NCBI GenBank assembly: GCA_963677415.2
Contig: CAXXFJ010000039.1
Coordinates: 56,417 to 120,416, forward strand
Length of the DNA stretch: 64,000 nt
Reading direction: 5' to 3'
Source: JAQUTK01 sp963677415
GTDB lineage: Bacteria; Bacteroidota; Bacteroidia; Bacteroidales; JAQUTK01
This document shows positions 18,948 through 27,831 of this stretch, one piece after another (position 1 is the first letter of the stretch; every line of letters starts with the position of its first letter). The translations under genes were made by a program, and so were the position numbers. The notes under the pieces were generated by a model that saw only the letters and a program-made list of their open reading frames with translations, searched no databases and was not told the origin of the DNA.

Positions 18948-19569
18948 TCTTAGCTTATATCTGGTTACAGACCGCTCTCTGTCGCTTGGGCGTTCCTTGG
19001 AAAAGGTGGTAGAGGAGGCTGTTCAAGGAGGGGTTACTATGGTTCAACTCCGGGAAAAGGATTGCACTACAAGAGAGTTTTACGAACTGGCTATAACCTT
19101 GAGAAAGTGCCTGAAACCTTATGGTGTTCCTCTTATTATCAATGACAGACTGGATATAGCTCTGGCATGTAATGCCGAGGGTTTACATATTGGACAAAGT
19201 GATATGCCTTACTCCATCGCACGCAAATTGATGGGAAAAGATAAAATCATCGGTTTGTCTGTCGAGAATGTGCAGGATGCTATTGATGCAAATGAACTTG
19301 ATATTGATTACATTGGCATCTCACCCGTGTTCAATACAGCTACCAAGACAGATACAGCAACTGCCCTTGGTCTGGAGGGTATTCGTGAAATTACCCGTAT
19401 ATCCAGGCACCCTGCTGTGGGCATTGGTGGCATCCATCCGGCAAATGCAAGAGAAGTGATTGAAGCCGGAGCAGACGGAATCTCAGTCGTGTCGGCTATC
19501 ATGTCTGCGGTCAATCCCAAAGATGCAGCATCACAGCTAAGAAGCATAATTAGTCGTGCCAGATCATAA
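18934..19569 (+). CDS. thiE: Thiamine-phosphate synthase ThiE
   Basis: 211 residues, normal length. ThiE joins HMP-pyrophosphate and thiazole phosphate to give thiamine phosphate. The TIM-barrel signature runs from YLVTDRSL through MVQLREKD, LIINDRLDIALACNAEGLHI, GQSDMP, YIGISPVFNTATKTD (phosphate-binding) to VGIGGIHPANAREVIEAGAD and ISVVSAI. Overlaps thiM by 14 bp. The stop codon is followed after only 13 bp by the 3' end of a group II intron on the other strand, so the intron now lies between thiE and the hairpin that would have ended its transcript. Confidence 0.96.
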   Translation: MKLSDLSLYLVTDRSLSLGRSLEKVVEEAVQGGVTMVQLREKDCTTREFYELAITLRKCLKPYGVPLIINDRLDIALACNAEGLHIGQSDMPYSIARKLMGKDKIIGLSVENVQDAIDANELDIDYIGISPVFNTATKTDTATALGLEGIREITRISRHPAVGIGGIHPANAREVIEAGADGISVVSAIMSAVNPKDAASQLRSIISRARS

Positions 19570-19638
19570 CGATGGATATTTAATCGGGTAGGAGAAAACA
19601 AAAGTAGTTTTCTCCTACTTTTGTTTTCGACCTCCCAC

Positions 19639-19670
19639 ACCACCGTACGTGCCGTTCGGCATACGGCGGT
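19639..19670 (-). ncRNA. Group II intron domain V
   Basis: 32-nt hairpin on the minus strand, ACCgCCGTA ... TACGGtGGT with an inner TGCC/GGCA stem and GAAC tetraloop. This is the catalytic domain V; the following strand (GTGTGGGAGG) leads into domain VI, as expected. Confidence 0.75.
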
Positions 19671-19768
19671 TCCTTACTTACGATGACACTTTACAATAGT
19701 AATCCGATAGCAAGACATATCCAGTTTTTCGCAAATTATCATTATTGATGGCGCGTTCCAGTATTGGA

Positions 19769-21076
19769 CTACCAGCAGTATGCCAATAGCCCTTTTCGGG
19801 TATTAGCCCACATCCAAGAATAATGTTTGTTGATTCCACAGCGTATAAGGTTTCTAAATCGCGTAGAGTTTTTCTTCCACAATTTCCATATACACATACG
19901 GATTCGTCTGCGTAGCCATTCGTCGGTGCGACTCAGAAGTTGTTTCATGTCCGCTAGTTTAAAGTATTCAGTCCAACCAACAATAAATTGTTTAAGTCTG
20001 AATTTACTTACTTCATAGCCCCATCCGTTACTTCGGGAAGTCAACTCTTTTAATCGGGTTTTCATCTTTTCAGCACTCTTGGGGTGGACAGACAGTCGGC
20101 ATATTCCTTTCATTACATAAAAGGAATAGCCCAGAAACTTCATCCCTTGTACGTAACCTACTTTTGTTTTAGATCGATTTACTTTTAAGTAGAGTTTGTT
20201 TTCTATAAAGTGAATAATATGCTCCTTTGTACGTTCTGCGGCACGCTTACTTTTACAAAAGATCATTCCATCATCCGCATAACGGACATATTTATGACCT
20301 CTGTTGTCAAGCTCATTGTCCAATTCATTAAGCAATACATTGCTCAACAATGGACTCAGCGGACCGCCCTGGGGAACACCCATTGAACTCTCTTCAAACT
20401 TGTGATGAGACACTACTCCTGCACCCATATATTTATGGATGAGCGAGAGGACTCTTCCATCCTTGATCTTCTTCGATAAAACTTCTATCAGTTTACTCTG
20501 GTTCACAGTATCGAAAAATTGCTCCAAATCTATAGCCACAGCATACTTATATCCTGCTGTTATATAAGATTGGGCTTTGCGAAGGGCTTTATGAGCATTT
20601 CGTTTAGGACGGAATCCATAGCTGGTATCACTGAACTCACGTTCATAAATCGGTGATAAAACTTGAGAAATGGCTTGTTGGATCAATCGGTCAACAACGG
20701 TAGGAATACCAAGTTGACGGGGTTTACCATTGTCCTTAGGGATTTCTACCCGTCGGACGGGATTAGGATGGTAACTACCATCCAAGATAGAGTCTATTAG
20801 AAACTCCTTGTGGGCTTTTAGGTAAGAAAGTAAATCTTCCGTTTCCATCTTATCGACACCCCCACTTCCGCCGTTAGCTCGTACCTGCTTATAAGCCAGA
20901 TTCAAGTTAGAGGACGAAATAATACGCTCTAATAAATCATCTTTCGTAAAGTGCACTTCCATGAGGTGGTTTTCAGTTATCCCCATAAAAGTCTGCACTC
21001 CTACATAGTCTTCGTTTTCCGAACTATCCATCCGTAGGCAGCCATTTTCCAATGTTTTCTGCATTCTTTCCTTCAT
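19769..21076 (-). CDS. ltrA: Group II intron reverse transcriptase/maturase
   Basis: 435 residues, a length typical of class C intron proteins that lack the endonuclease domain. Reverse transcriptase motifs in order: KDNGKPRQLGIPTVVDRLIQ, DTSYGFRPKRNAHKAL, AVAIDLEQFFDTVNQSKL, GVPQGGPLSPLLSNVLLNEL and the active site KYVRYADDGMIF (YADD). The C-terminal half (LKQFIVGWTEYFKLADM, RCGINKHYSWMWANTRKGL) is the maturase domain. No HNH endonuclease follows, so it probably primes reverse transcription from nascent DNA, as class C introns do. Active-site residues and the frame are intact, so the intron may still be mobile. Confidence 0.95.
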   Translation of the reverse strand: MKERMQKTLENGCLRMDSSENEDYVGVQTFMGITENHLMEVHFTKDDLLERIISSSNLNLAYKQVRANGGSGGVDKMETEDLLSYLKAHKEFLIDSILDGSYHPNPVRRVEIPKDNGKPRQLGIPTVVDRLIQQAISQVLSPIYEREFSDTSYGFRPKRNAHKALRKAQSYITAGYKYAVAIDLEQFFDTVNQSKLIEVLSKKIKDGRVLSLIHKYMGAGVVSHHKFEESSMGVPQGGPLSPLLSNVLLNELDNELDNRGHKYVRYADDGMIFCKSKRAAERTKEHIIHFIENKLYLKVNRSKTKVGYVQGMKFLGYSFYVMKGICRLSVHPKSAEKMKTRLKELTSRSNGWGYEVSKFRLKQFIVGWTEYFKLADMKQLLSRTDEWLRRRIRMCIWKLWKKNSTRFRNLIRCGINKHYSWMWANTRKGLLAYCW

Positions 21077-21495
21077 AGGGTAACTTTCATTTACTACTCA
21101 TTTAATTAAGGTTCAGACCTTCCCTGATAGTCGAGTATCAGGTACTATGTCCTCGGCTGACTTCTTACGGCAATTGTTAGCCGTGCTCCCGAAAAAAAAA
21201 CGTCGGCACGTCCGTAAGATCTCCCGTGGTAAGATTAATAACTTTCGTTCCATATATCCGCATCATTTATCCATACCGTCTCCGTGTAGCTTTAGGACTT
21301 CGTTTTGGCTTGCAAACTCATCCAACGGGATAGACCTTATATGATGTTCGTATTACTCAGACCGGAACTTTGCCGCCAGCTTCTTTCAGATTCTCCTCAC
21401 GGTAGACACCCTTGCTATTGGCTAATGGTTGGTCGCTACATACCCCCATAGTGGACTTACACCACCGAGTTAATAATCATGCACGGCACACAAGC

Positions 21496-21535
21496 AAGCG
21501 GCAAGCTGGAGAATGACTCCGCTTGCCGCTTTTTC
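21496..21535. terminator. Hairpin terminator that hosts the group II intron
   Basis: 11-bp stem AAGCGGCAAGC / GCTTGCCGCTT (21496-21506 and 21521-21531) with an inner GGAG/CTCC extension, followed on the plus strand by TTTTTC. It lies just past the stop of the exported-protein gene (21559) and 4 bp from the intron's 5' end. The thiE transcript can no longer reach it directly because the intron intervenes. Confidence 0.8.
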
Positions 21536-21558
21536 TTGAACTATTTCTCTTGAGATAC

Positions 21559-24500
21559 TTATTCTGTGGTATACCTGAAGCGGATATATTGTTCGTTGGC
21601 GGGTCCTTGTATCCTTAGCAGATAGACACCTGATTCTGTCAAATCGGTAAATGAGTGTGTCAGTGTAAGAGGTTCTTTGCTAAAAGGCATATCTTCATCC
21701 ATGATAACCTCTTTGAGCATGCCAAATACGTCATATACTTTGATTGAGACTTGACCGGGTTTAATCACATCATATGTTATTTCAACCGGATCACTCCCAT
21801 TTAATCTTGTCGAACTCATGGAGAGTTCACAGCTATACATCTCTGCTTGAGAATACTGCCTGTTGAAATCCTCTACGTTGTCAAACTGACGAATTGTAAA
21901 GTCTTTGGCCTTTCCAAAGGCAAGACAGGCATCGCCGGTAAAAGAACCACCGGTTAAATACATACCAATCGCAATGTTATCATCTACCTCCTCGTCTGAA
22001 AGAAAATCTATTCGCATCGGATCTTCCAGATACTCCCACCAAAAGAGGTTGTCATAGGAATAATAGGCAGTCATATAACCGGGCGCATAGAAATTAAGAC
22101 GAACCTTTATATAAACATCTTGAGCTATATTGGCAAAATCAAACTTATCGTAATCATAACTGTAACCCCAACGATAACTGAAACGGCCACCTTCATATGA
22201 ACCGACACCAAAGGAAGCTGCAGGTGAATTAGCGATCACTTCATCATTGAGCAGTGTACGAAGCATAATGCCTAAATAAGTGCCACGCCCCGAATTGGTA
22301 ATAGTGTCAATCTTCATTGAGATCTCAATAGGCTTTGTTGGATCATATCCTTTCTTAAAGAGATAGCTCGTCACATCGATATGCTTCATTGTAGTCTGCT
22401 GAGAAGTGAAGATAGTGACTGAGTCTATTGAACTTGTCAGTTTGCGTTTGATGGTATCCAGAGCCGATAGTTTGTCGTTGAATGTAGTTATAGGAATATT
22501 CATGCTATCAAGTCGGGCTCTATATCTCGCAATAATAGAATCAGTGACGTAAATCTTCTTTCTGGGATAATTAAGCAGAATGGAGTCCATCTTGATCTTT
22601 TGTTCTACAGCGGAAGTATCATAGATTACACGAATAGAATCATAGGATATCATTTCATCTTCTGCCATGAGTGACGTGTCAATACGCTCTTCAGGCTGGA
22701 AGTATTTGTTCGTGTCGTATGAAAGCCCAGAATAAGGCTCCTTGCTTGCTAGCTTGAATGTGATAAGAAATCCCAGGAGATTAAAGTCGCGTGTATTTGC
22801 CACTACCTTCAATTGGTTCTTTCCCTGATTCAGTATAATGGACTCTGTAGTAGCCATTTTCCAGTCAATACCACCCTTCCCCTTAATGAGAGCCAGCTCT
22901 TTCACTTGCGTGATACCATTCACATCAAGACGAATACTCTTGTTTTCCAGTTTGCAGGCAACAATAGGGGTAATTCTGTAATAACCGGAACGTGGAGCAT
23001 AAACAGTATATGCCACCCAGTCACCTGCCTGAATATTGGTAATATATGGAAACCCACGAACGCCCATCTTGGTGTTCGGATTCACGTAACCAATTCGTTC
23101 AGTCCAGAAACCCCGACATTCACTCCAAATGATAGAGTCTTTAGAATCTACACTTCGTTGAAAATAGATACTATTGACCGCAAATACATTGGTATCATTG
23201 CGCGTCACGAAAGCAAGATCAATGGATGATCCAGTAGCACCTCCTTGTTCAGCGCGAAGTGTATCTTTGGCAAATCCGCCTTCCTGTGAATAATCCAACA
23301 GCATATCCCGAAAATCGTAGGTCTCCGCACCTGAAACATACATTTCGGATGTAGAGACTCTTGTAGGAGGATTATTGCCGGGAGTCTTTGCATAGTTGCC
23401 CACACCTACACCACCCCAATCATATTCCCAACTCCCAATGAAGGAAGGATATCGTTTACTTATCAACAGATTCCTGTACACGAACTCATCACCCCATACC
23501 ATATCCTTGTCAACGGGTACTTCCAGACTCTTCAATTCCCAACCGTATGGAGCTGTCGTGTTGGCATCTTTTTTCTTCGCTTTCAAGTCTGAAACGCACA
23601 AGGCATAATCCGTAGTCATAGTAAATCCATTGATGGTACAGGTCAACTTAATTGAGGTGACTCCTTGCTGAAATGACTTTATCCTTACATACTTACGAAA
23701 ATCCTCCCCGTCACGGGGATTCTTCACAGCAACTTCATAGAAATAGGCTTCAGCAATCTTCGGATCAACAGACTCACAGTCAATGGTAAAATACTCTCCG
23801 AGCGCATGTCCAAAAACAGAAGTGATATCAATATTCTTTGTTTTCCCCGGTTTAATTGGTTCGGCAAAAAACTCTTCGACAGACTCCGGATTGAGTAGTT
23901 CATATGGATTGACTATTTCACTCACTTCGACGTTATCAAACATAAAGATACCTGGTCTGGTATAATCTCCATTGTAAGCCGAGCTGTTCATCGCCGAACA
24001 AGCACCAATACCCATATATGCTTTGCCTTTAAGTCCCAGTTTCTTAACTGCATCAATCTTTATCCAAGAGGCTCCTTCCACATCATCTTTGTGATAGGCA
24101 ATAGCATATAAGCCCTGACGTACAAACTTCAGCCATCGCGGGAAACAATTCGGAGGGGTGTTAGTGCTACCTTTTGTACCAGAATTGACAGAAAAACTCC
24201 CTAAAGAGTGATTTGCTGCCCCTTTTTCCAGTCTCCAGTTAAAACGGACTTTATTTCCTTTTGCATCCACTTCAAGATAAGCCATTGGATCATCGAGATT
24301 CAATCCCCCGCGGAGCATGATGAAGCCAGAAGCTCCGCTCCCTGTTACCATTTCTCCATCCATGATACGCACAACCAACTGCCTATCCTGATCGGTAGGG
24401 AAATAAATAAAACCACACTGATCATCTCCATTTCCATAGATATGATTTCCGTATGACTTAATATAATATACGCCTTTGGAAGCTTTATAGCACCAATCTG

Positions 24501-24678
24501 TCGATGGTGTTATATTCCCTAAGTCCTTAAACTGCCATCCTTCAGGAAGAGCATCACTGGTGCCAGAAGGACATGGACGCACTATCCGAGTGGCATCGTA
24601 AGCATTTACATCGCTTACCACAAACAAAAGCACTAAAATGGAAAGTAGCTGAATGAAGAGAGAAGAGCGATTTATCAT
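21559..24678 (-). CDS. Large exported protein, multidomain, possible glycan-binding
   Basis: 1039 residues with a signal peptide (MINRSSLFIQLLSILVLLFVVSDVNA). I do not recognise a catalytic domain. The N-terminal region (residues about 30-260) reads like a laminin/concanavalin-type sandwich (IYGNGDDQCGFIYFPTDQDR, SGASGFIMLRGGL). Around residue 550-650 the stretch AGDWVAYTVYAPRSGYYRIT with SIRLDVNG resembles a CBM6-like carbohydrate-binding fold. A second sandwich occupies residues about 780-950 (YYSYDNLFWWEYLEDPM). The last 80 residues (PGQVSIKVYDVFGMLKEV ... GVYLLRIQG) look like a FlgD/Por-tail beta domain used for surface anchoring. The gene ends at the terminator carrying the group II intron. 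Likely a surface or secreted glycan-associated protein; no function is claimed. Confidence 0.6.
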   Translation of the reverse strand: MINRSSLFIQLLSILVLLFVVSDVNAYDATRIVRPCPSGTSDALPEGWQFKDLGNITPSTDWCYKASKGVYYIKSYGNHIYGNGDDQCGFIYFPTDQDRQLVVRIMDGEMVTGSGASGFIMLRGGLNLDDPMAYLEVDAKGNKVRFNWRLEKGAANHSLGSFSVNSGTKGSTNTPPNCFPRWLKFVRQGLYAIAYHKDDVEGASWIKIDAVKKLGLKGKAYMGIGACSAMNSSAYNGDYTRPGIFMFDNVEVSEIVNPYELLNPESVEEFFAEPIKPGKTKNIDITSVFGHALGEYFTIDCESVDPKIAEAYFYEVAVKNPRDGEDFRKYVRIKSFQQGVTSIKLTCTINGFTMTTDYALCVSDLKAKKKDANTTAPYGWELKSLEVPVDKDMVWGDEFVYRNLLISKRYPSFIGSWEYDWGGVGVGNYAKTPGNNPPTRVSTSEMYVSGAETYDFRDMLLDYSQEGGFAKDTLRAEQGGATGSSIDLAFVTRNDTNVFAVNSIYFQRSVDSKDSIIWSECRGFWTERIGYVNPNTKMGVRGFPYITNIQAGDWVAYTVYAPRSGYYRITPIVACKLENKSIRLDVNGITQVKELALIKGKGGIDWKMATTESIILNQGKNQLKVVANTRDFNLLGFLITFKLASKEPYSGLSYDTNKYFQPEERIDTSLMAEDEMISYDSIRVIYDTSAVEQKIKMDSILLNYPRKKIYVTDSIIARYRARLDSMNIPITTFNDKLSALDTIKRKLTSSIDSVTIFTSQQTTMKHIDVTSYLFKKGYDPTKPIEISMKIDTITNSGRGTYLGIMLRTLLNDEVIANSPAASFGVGSYEGGRFSYRWGYSYDYDKFDFANIAQDVYIKVRLNFYAPGYMTAYYSYDNLFWWEYLEDPMRIDFLSDEEVDDNIAIGMYLTGGSFTGDACLAFGKAKDFTIRQFDNVEDFNRQYSQAEMYSCELSMSSTRLNGSDPVEITYDVIKPGQVSIKVYDVFGMLKEVIMDEDMPFSKEPLTLTHSFTDLTESGVYLLRIQGPANEQYIRFRYTTE

Positions 24679-24766
24679 CTGGTTAAATTACTTATTGCCA
24701 TAATATTAAATAAATACTTCAGTTTGTCCTGTTGCCAAAATTGGTTTAACCAGATTTACAATAAAA

Positions 24767-24842
24767 ACGGAATGAGTTTGAAATTGACTGCAAATAAAAG
24801 CATTTTATTGCAATACAACAAGCATTTCAAACTCATTCCGTT
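24767..24842 (-). terminator. Long hairpin downstream of the LRR gene
   Basis: Arms at 24767-24785 and 24824-24842, AACGGAATGAGTTTGAAAT against ATTTCAAACTCATTCCGTT (19 bp, perfect), enclosing a second partial stem (ATAAAA/TTTTAT). It lies 57 bp past the stop of the LRR gene and 88 bp before the next gene's start. No long U-tract follows, so it may also act as an RNA-stabilising 3' structure. Confidence 0.65.
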
Positions 24843-24898
24843 CTTCTAAACAAATCTATGATTTTAAGTAACTTATAAACTTAGAGAAAGAGCTAAAT

Positions 24899-27736
24899 CT
24901 ATAAAGCAACTTTTAAAGTCTTGGTGCCTACTCTAACGAAATAAAGTGCACCTGCTGGAAGTGTGATCCGTTGATTATCTCCAGATACAGGAACCGATAA
25001 CATTTGCATTCCAGAAGCAGTATAGACCGTGATATTCTCTCCCACTGTCGCACCTCTCACGACAATGCCATCACGGTCAGTAGTAATAATTAGTGACAAT
25101 GACTGGTTATCAAGTACACCTGTCTCTTCTTCCACTATATGTGTAAATTCTTTCCAGCCCTCTGCTGTTTCATATGCTGCTTTCGAACCGATTGGAACTG
25201 ATAAGATACAAGAGTCTTTATCAACTTGAAAGAAGACGGTAGAATCAATAGCAAGAGGAATTGAGTTTAACACCTTCACCCGCTTCAAACCAGTACATCC
25301 ATAAAATGCTTCCTGGTCTATCAGGGATATTTCTTCTGGGATTATCACAGAAGTAAGAGCAGTACACTCCCAAAAAGCGTAATTTCCAATTGTATGTACA
25401 GTCACCGGTATATTTACAAAAGTAAGTCCCGAACAGCCATCAAATGCACCATTGGCAATTGTGTTGACACCTTCTGGTATCATATAGCTCACTGCTTTAG
25501 CATTCGGATACGCCACGATTGTGGATAGATCCTTACTAAACAAAACACCATCCGTCGCATTAAATGACTGATTACCTTCAGCAACAATAAACTCTTCCAA
25601 GGCATGACAATTTCCAAATACACCGTTCCCAATCGAAGTTAAACTTGATGGAATTGCAAATGTGGTTAGTGCTGTACAGCCTTCGAAAGCTCCTTCATAG
25701 ATAGAGTCTACTCCCTCAGGAATCGTTACAGAGCTAAGTTTTATGCAGCTTTCAAAAGCCCACTCTCTGATAGATCTGATGGTTGAAGGTAAAGTAATAG
25801 AGCTAAGATTACTACAACGCTCAAATGTAGCTTCTTCAATTACAGTAACACCCTCTGGGATTGTCACATACACGAGGCTCTCACAACTAGCAAATGCGGT
25901 AGTTTCTATTACACTAACACCCTCTGGAATTGAAAGAGAATCCAGGGAACTACACATACTGAAAGCACCCACACCTATCGTATCCACGCTTGAAGGAATA
26001 GTAACAGAAGAAAGACTTATGCAACCTAGAAAAGCAAGGTATCCTATATTTGTTACTCCTTCAGGAATATTAATAGTAGTAAGACTTTGGCAATAGGCGA
26101 AGGTCCCAAGACCAATTGAAGAAATACCTAAAGGAAGATCCACAGTAGTCAGGTTTCTGCAATTCATAAAAGCTATAGGTTCAATCTGAGTAACACTCTC
26201 GGGGATTATCACAGAAGTAATCTTCATATTACGATTAAATACATTCATTCTTATCGAAGTCACCGGATAGTCTGTTCCTTGATACGATACACTGGAAGGA
26301 ATAACTACAGCACCGGAAAGAGATGTATCCTGCACGGCAAAAGACACCGAGATCTTGTCTTCATTCGTCATATAGTTTAATCCTCCAACAGAAAACCTCA
26401 ATGGTTCTTCCTTTATATTTATAAAATCACTCCATTGACTTGCAGCTTCATAAGCAGGTAATCTATCAAAAGGCACATACAGGGTGCAAGAATCAAGATT
26501 GACTTCATTAAAAGCATTACTCCCGACTACAGGAGGGATAGGATTTAAACAAGTGAATCCACGTAACATATTGCACGTATTAAAAGCCATATCTCCAATC
26601 GAAATCACACCTGATGGAAGAGTTATTGAATTCAGGCTGCTGCAGCCATCAAATGCATAGTCGCCCACAGAAGTGATACCTGAAGGGATCCTTACTGAAA
26701 CGAGACTATCACATCTTTGAAATAAATACCCTGAAATCATCGTCAAACTGACAGGCAATCTCACAGATTTAAGAGAACGACAGTTAATAAATGCACCTTG
26801 ATTGATAAACCCTACACTGTCCGAAATATCCAGATTCATAAGTGCCCAACAACTAAAAAAAGCGTTGTTGCCAATCGAATCCACACTGGATGGGATCTCA
26901 ATATCAGTCAGGAAGTGGATATGTTCAAAGGCACTGCTACCAATAATCTTGACCCCCATCGGAATGGATATCGAAGTAATGCCTTGACAATTAGAAAAAG
27001 CATAATCGCCGATGGTAGTTACACTCTCCGGAATAGTAATTGAAGTAAGTGAACGACAAAATCCGAAAGCAGACTGCCCTATAGTAGTGACTCCTGAAGG
27101 AATGGAATATTCAACTGATTTCGCAGCAGGATACGACATGATAGTGTCTCCATTTTTAGAAAAAAGCACGCTATCAATGGCTGAAAACAGTGGTTGGTCT
27201 TCTGGAACTACATACCCTTTCAAAGCGCTACAGCCTCCAAATGCATTCAGTCCCATGGAAATAAGATTTGAAGGAATCGTCACTGAAGTAATTGATGAAC
27301 AAAAACCGAAAGCCATTACGCCTATTGAAGTGACTGTCTGTGGTAGTGACACCGAAGCAAGTGAAGAGCATCCATAAAAGGCATAATCACCTATAGCGAT
27401 CAACCCCTCAGAAAAAATCACAGTTACTAGCGAAGTGCAACTCATAAACGCATTTGTTCCAATAGAAGTAACAGTAGCAGGGATTGTTACAGAAGTAATA
27501 CTACTGCAACTGCCAAAAGCGGCGCTTTCAATAGCTGTAACATCATAGTTTTTAGCATCATAAGTCACCAATGAAGGAATTATTATTTCACCTGAGAGGT
27601 CAATACTTTGCCTGGGAACACTTACCGTTGTTCCATCATTATTGACTTTATATTTCAAATTGTCGACAGTAAAATCGACTGCCTGTATCACAAAGGAGAA
27701 AAACAGACTAACGGAAAGGAGAACTAGTTTCTTCAT
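24899..27736 (-). CDS. BspA-like leucine-rich-repeat exported protein
   Basis: 945 residues from a start at 27736 (MKKLVLLSVSLFFSFVIQAV, a good signal peptide; an upstream ATG at 27775 adds 13 unlikely residues). More than thirty LRR_5 repeats, such as FGSCSSITSVTIPATVTSIG and FEGCTALTTFAIPSSLTSIG. They fall into two blocks of similar plan, each opened by a VGGLNYMTNEDKISVSFAVQ or VDNLKYKVNNDGTTVSVP header. FSKNGDTIMSYPAAK and FSKDLSTIVAYPNAK insertions punctuate the repeats. A tail domain (IITTDRDGIVVRGATVGENI ... FVRVGTKTLKVAL) closes it, close to the tail of the LRR protein at 12396. Probable cell-surface adhesin. Followed by a long hairpin. Confidence 0.92.
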   Translation of the reverse strand: MKKLVLLSVSLFFSFVIQAVDFTVDNLKYKVNNDGTTVSVPRQSIDLSGEIIIPSLVTYDAKNYDVTAIESAAFGSCSSITSVTIPATVTSIGTNAFMSCTSLVTVIFSEGLIAIGDYAFYGCSSLASVSLPQTVTSIGVMAFGFCSSITSVTIPSNLISMGLNAFGGCSALKGYVVPEDQPLFSAIDSVLFSKNGDTIMSYPAAKSVEYSIPSGVTTIGQSAFGFCRSLTSITIPESVTTIGDYAFSNCQGITSISIPMGVKIIGSSAFEHIHFLTDIEIPSSVDSIGNNAFFSCWALMNLDISDSVGFINQGAFINCRSLKSVRLPVSLTMISGYLFQRCDSLVSVRIPSGITSVGDYAFDGCSSLNSITLPSGVISIGDMAFNTCNMLRGFTCLNPIPPVVGSNAFNEVNLDSCTLYVPFDRLPAYEAASQWSDFINIKEEPLRFSVGGLNYMTNEDKISVSFAVQDTSLSGAVVIPSSVSYQGTDYPVTSIRMNVFNRNMKITSVIIPESVTQIEPIAFMNCRNLTTVDLPLGISSIGLGTFAYCQSLTTINIPEGVTNIGYLAFLGCISLSSVTIPSSVDTIGVGAFSMCSSLDSLSIPEGVSVIETTAFASCESLVYVTIPEGVTVIEEATFERCSNLSSITLPSTIRSIREWAFESCIKLSSVTIPEGVDSIYEGAFEGCTALTTFAIPSSLTSIGNGVFGNCHALEEFIVAEGNQSFNATDGVLFSKDLSTIVAYPNAKAVSYMIPEGVNTIANGAFDGCSGLTFVNIPVTVHTIGNYAFWECTALTSVIIPEEISLIDQEAFYGCTGLKRVKVLNSIPLAIDSTVFFQVDKDSCILSVPIGSKAAYETAEGWKEFTHIVEEETGVLDNQSLSLIITTDRDGIVVRGATVGENITVYTASGMQMLSVPVSGDNQRITLPAGALYFVRVGTKTLKVAL

Positions 27737-27831
27737 AATCTTTAGTATATTGAATCCATTTGGTAAAATGTACATTTCTTAGAAAGAAGAAAGGGAATAA
27801 CTGCGCATCTCTCAGCCAATCTGCGCATTGT

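Larger units (their letters stand above)
19583..21491 (-). mobile_element. Group II intron (bacterial class C type) in a terminator
   Basis: About 1.9 kb on the minus strand. The 5' end GTGTGCC lies at 21485-21491, the usual group II opening. The 3' end is placed at CCTACCCGAT, ending at 19583, as in class C introns, after a 13-bp domain VI stem; this boundary is inferred. The intron protein reads from 21076 to 19769. The sequence just 5' of the intron is a GC-rich hairpin (21496-21531), the target class C introns use. It sits between thiE (+) and the large exported-protein gene (-), which converge. Interior structure outside domain V was not modelled. Confidence 0.85.

Noticed and set aside
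27737..27775. Upstream ATG at 27775 as start of the LRR gene
   Set aside because: It would place 13 residues before a clean signal peptide that starts at 27736.
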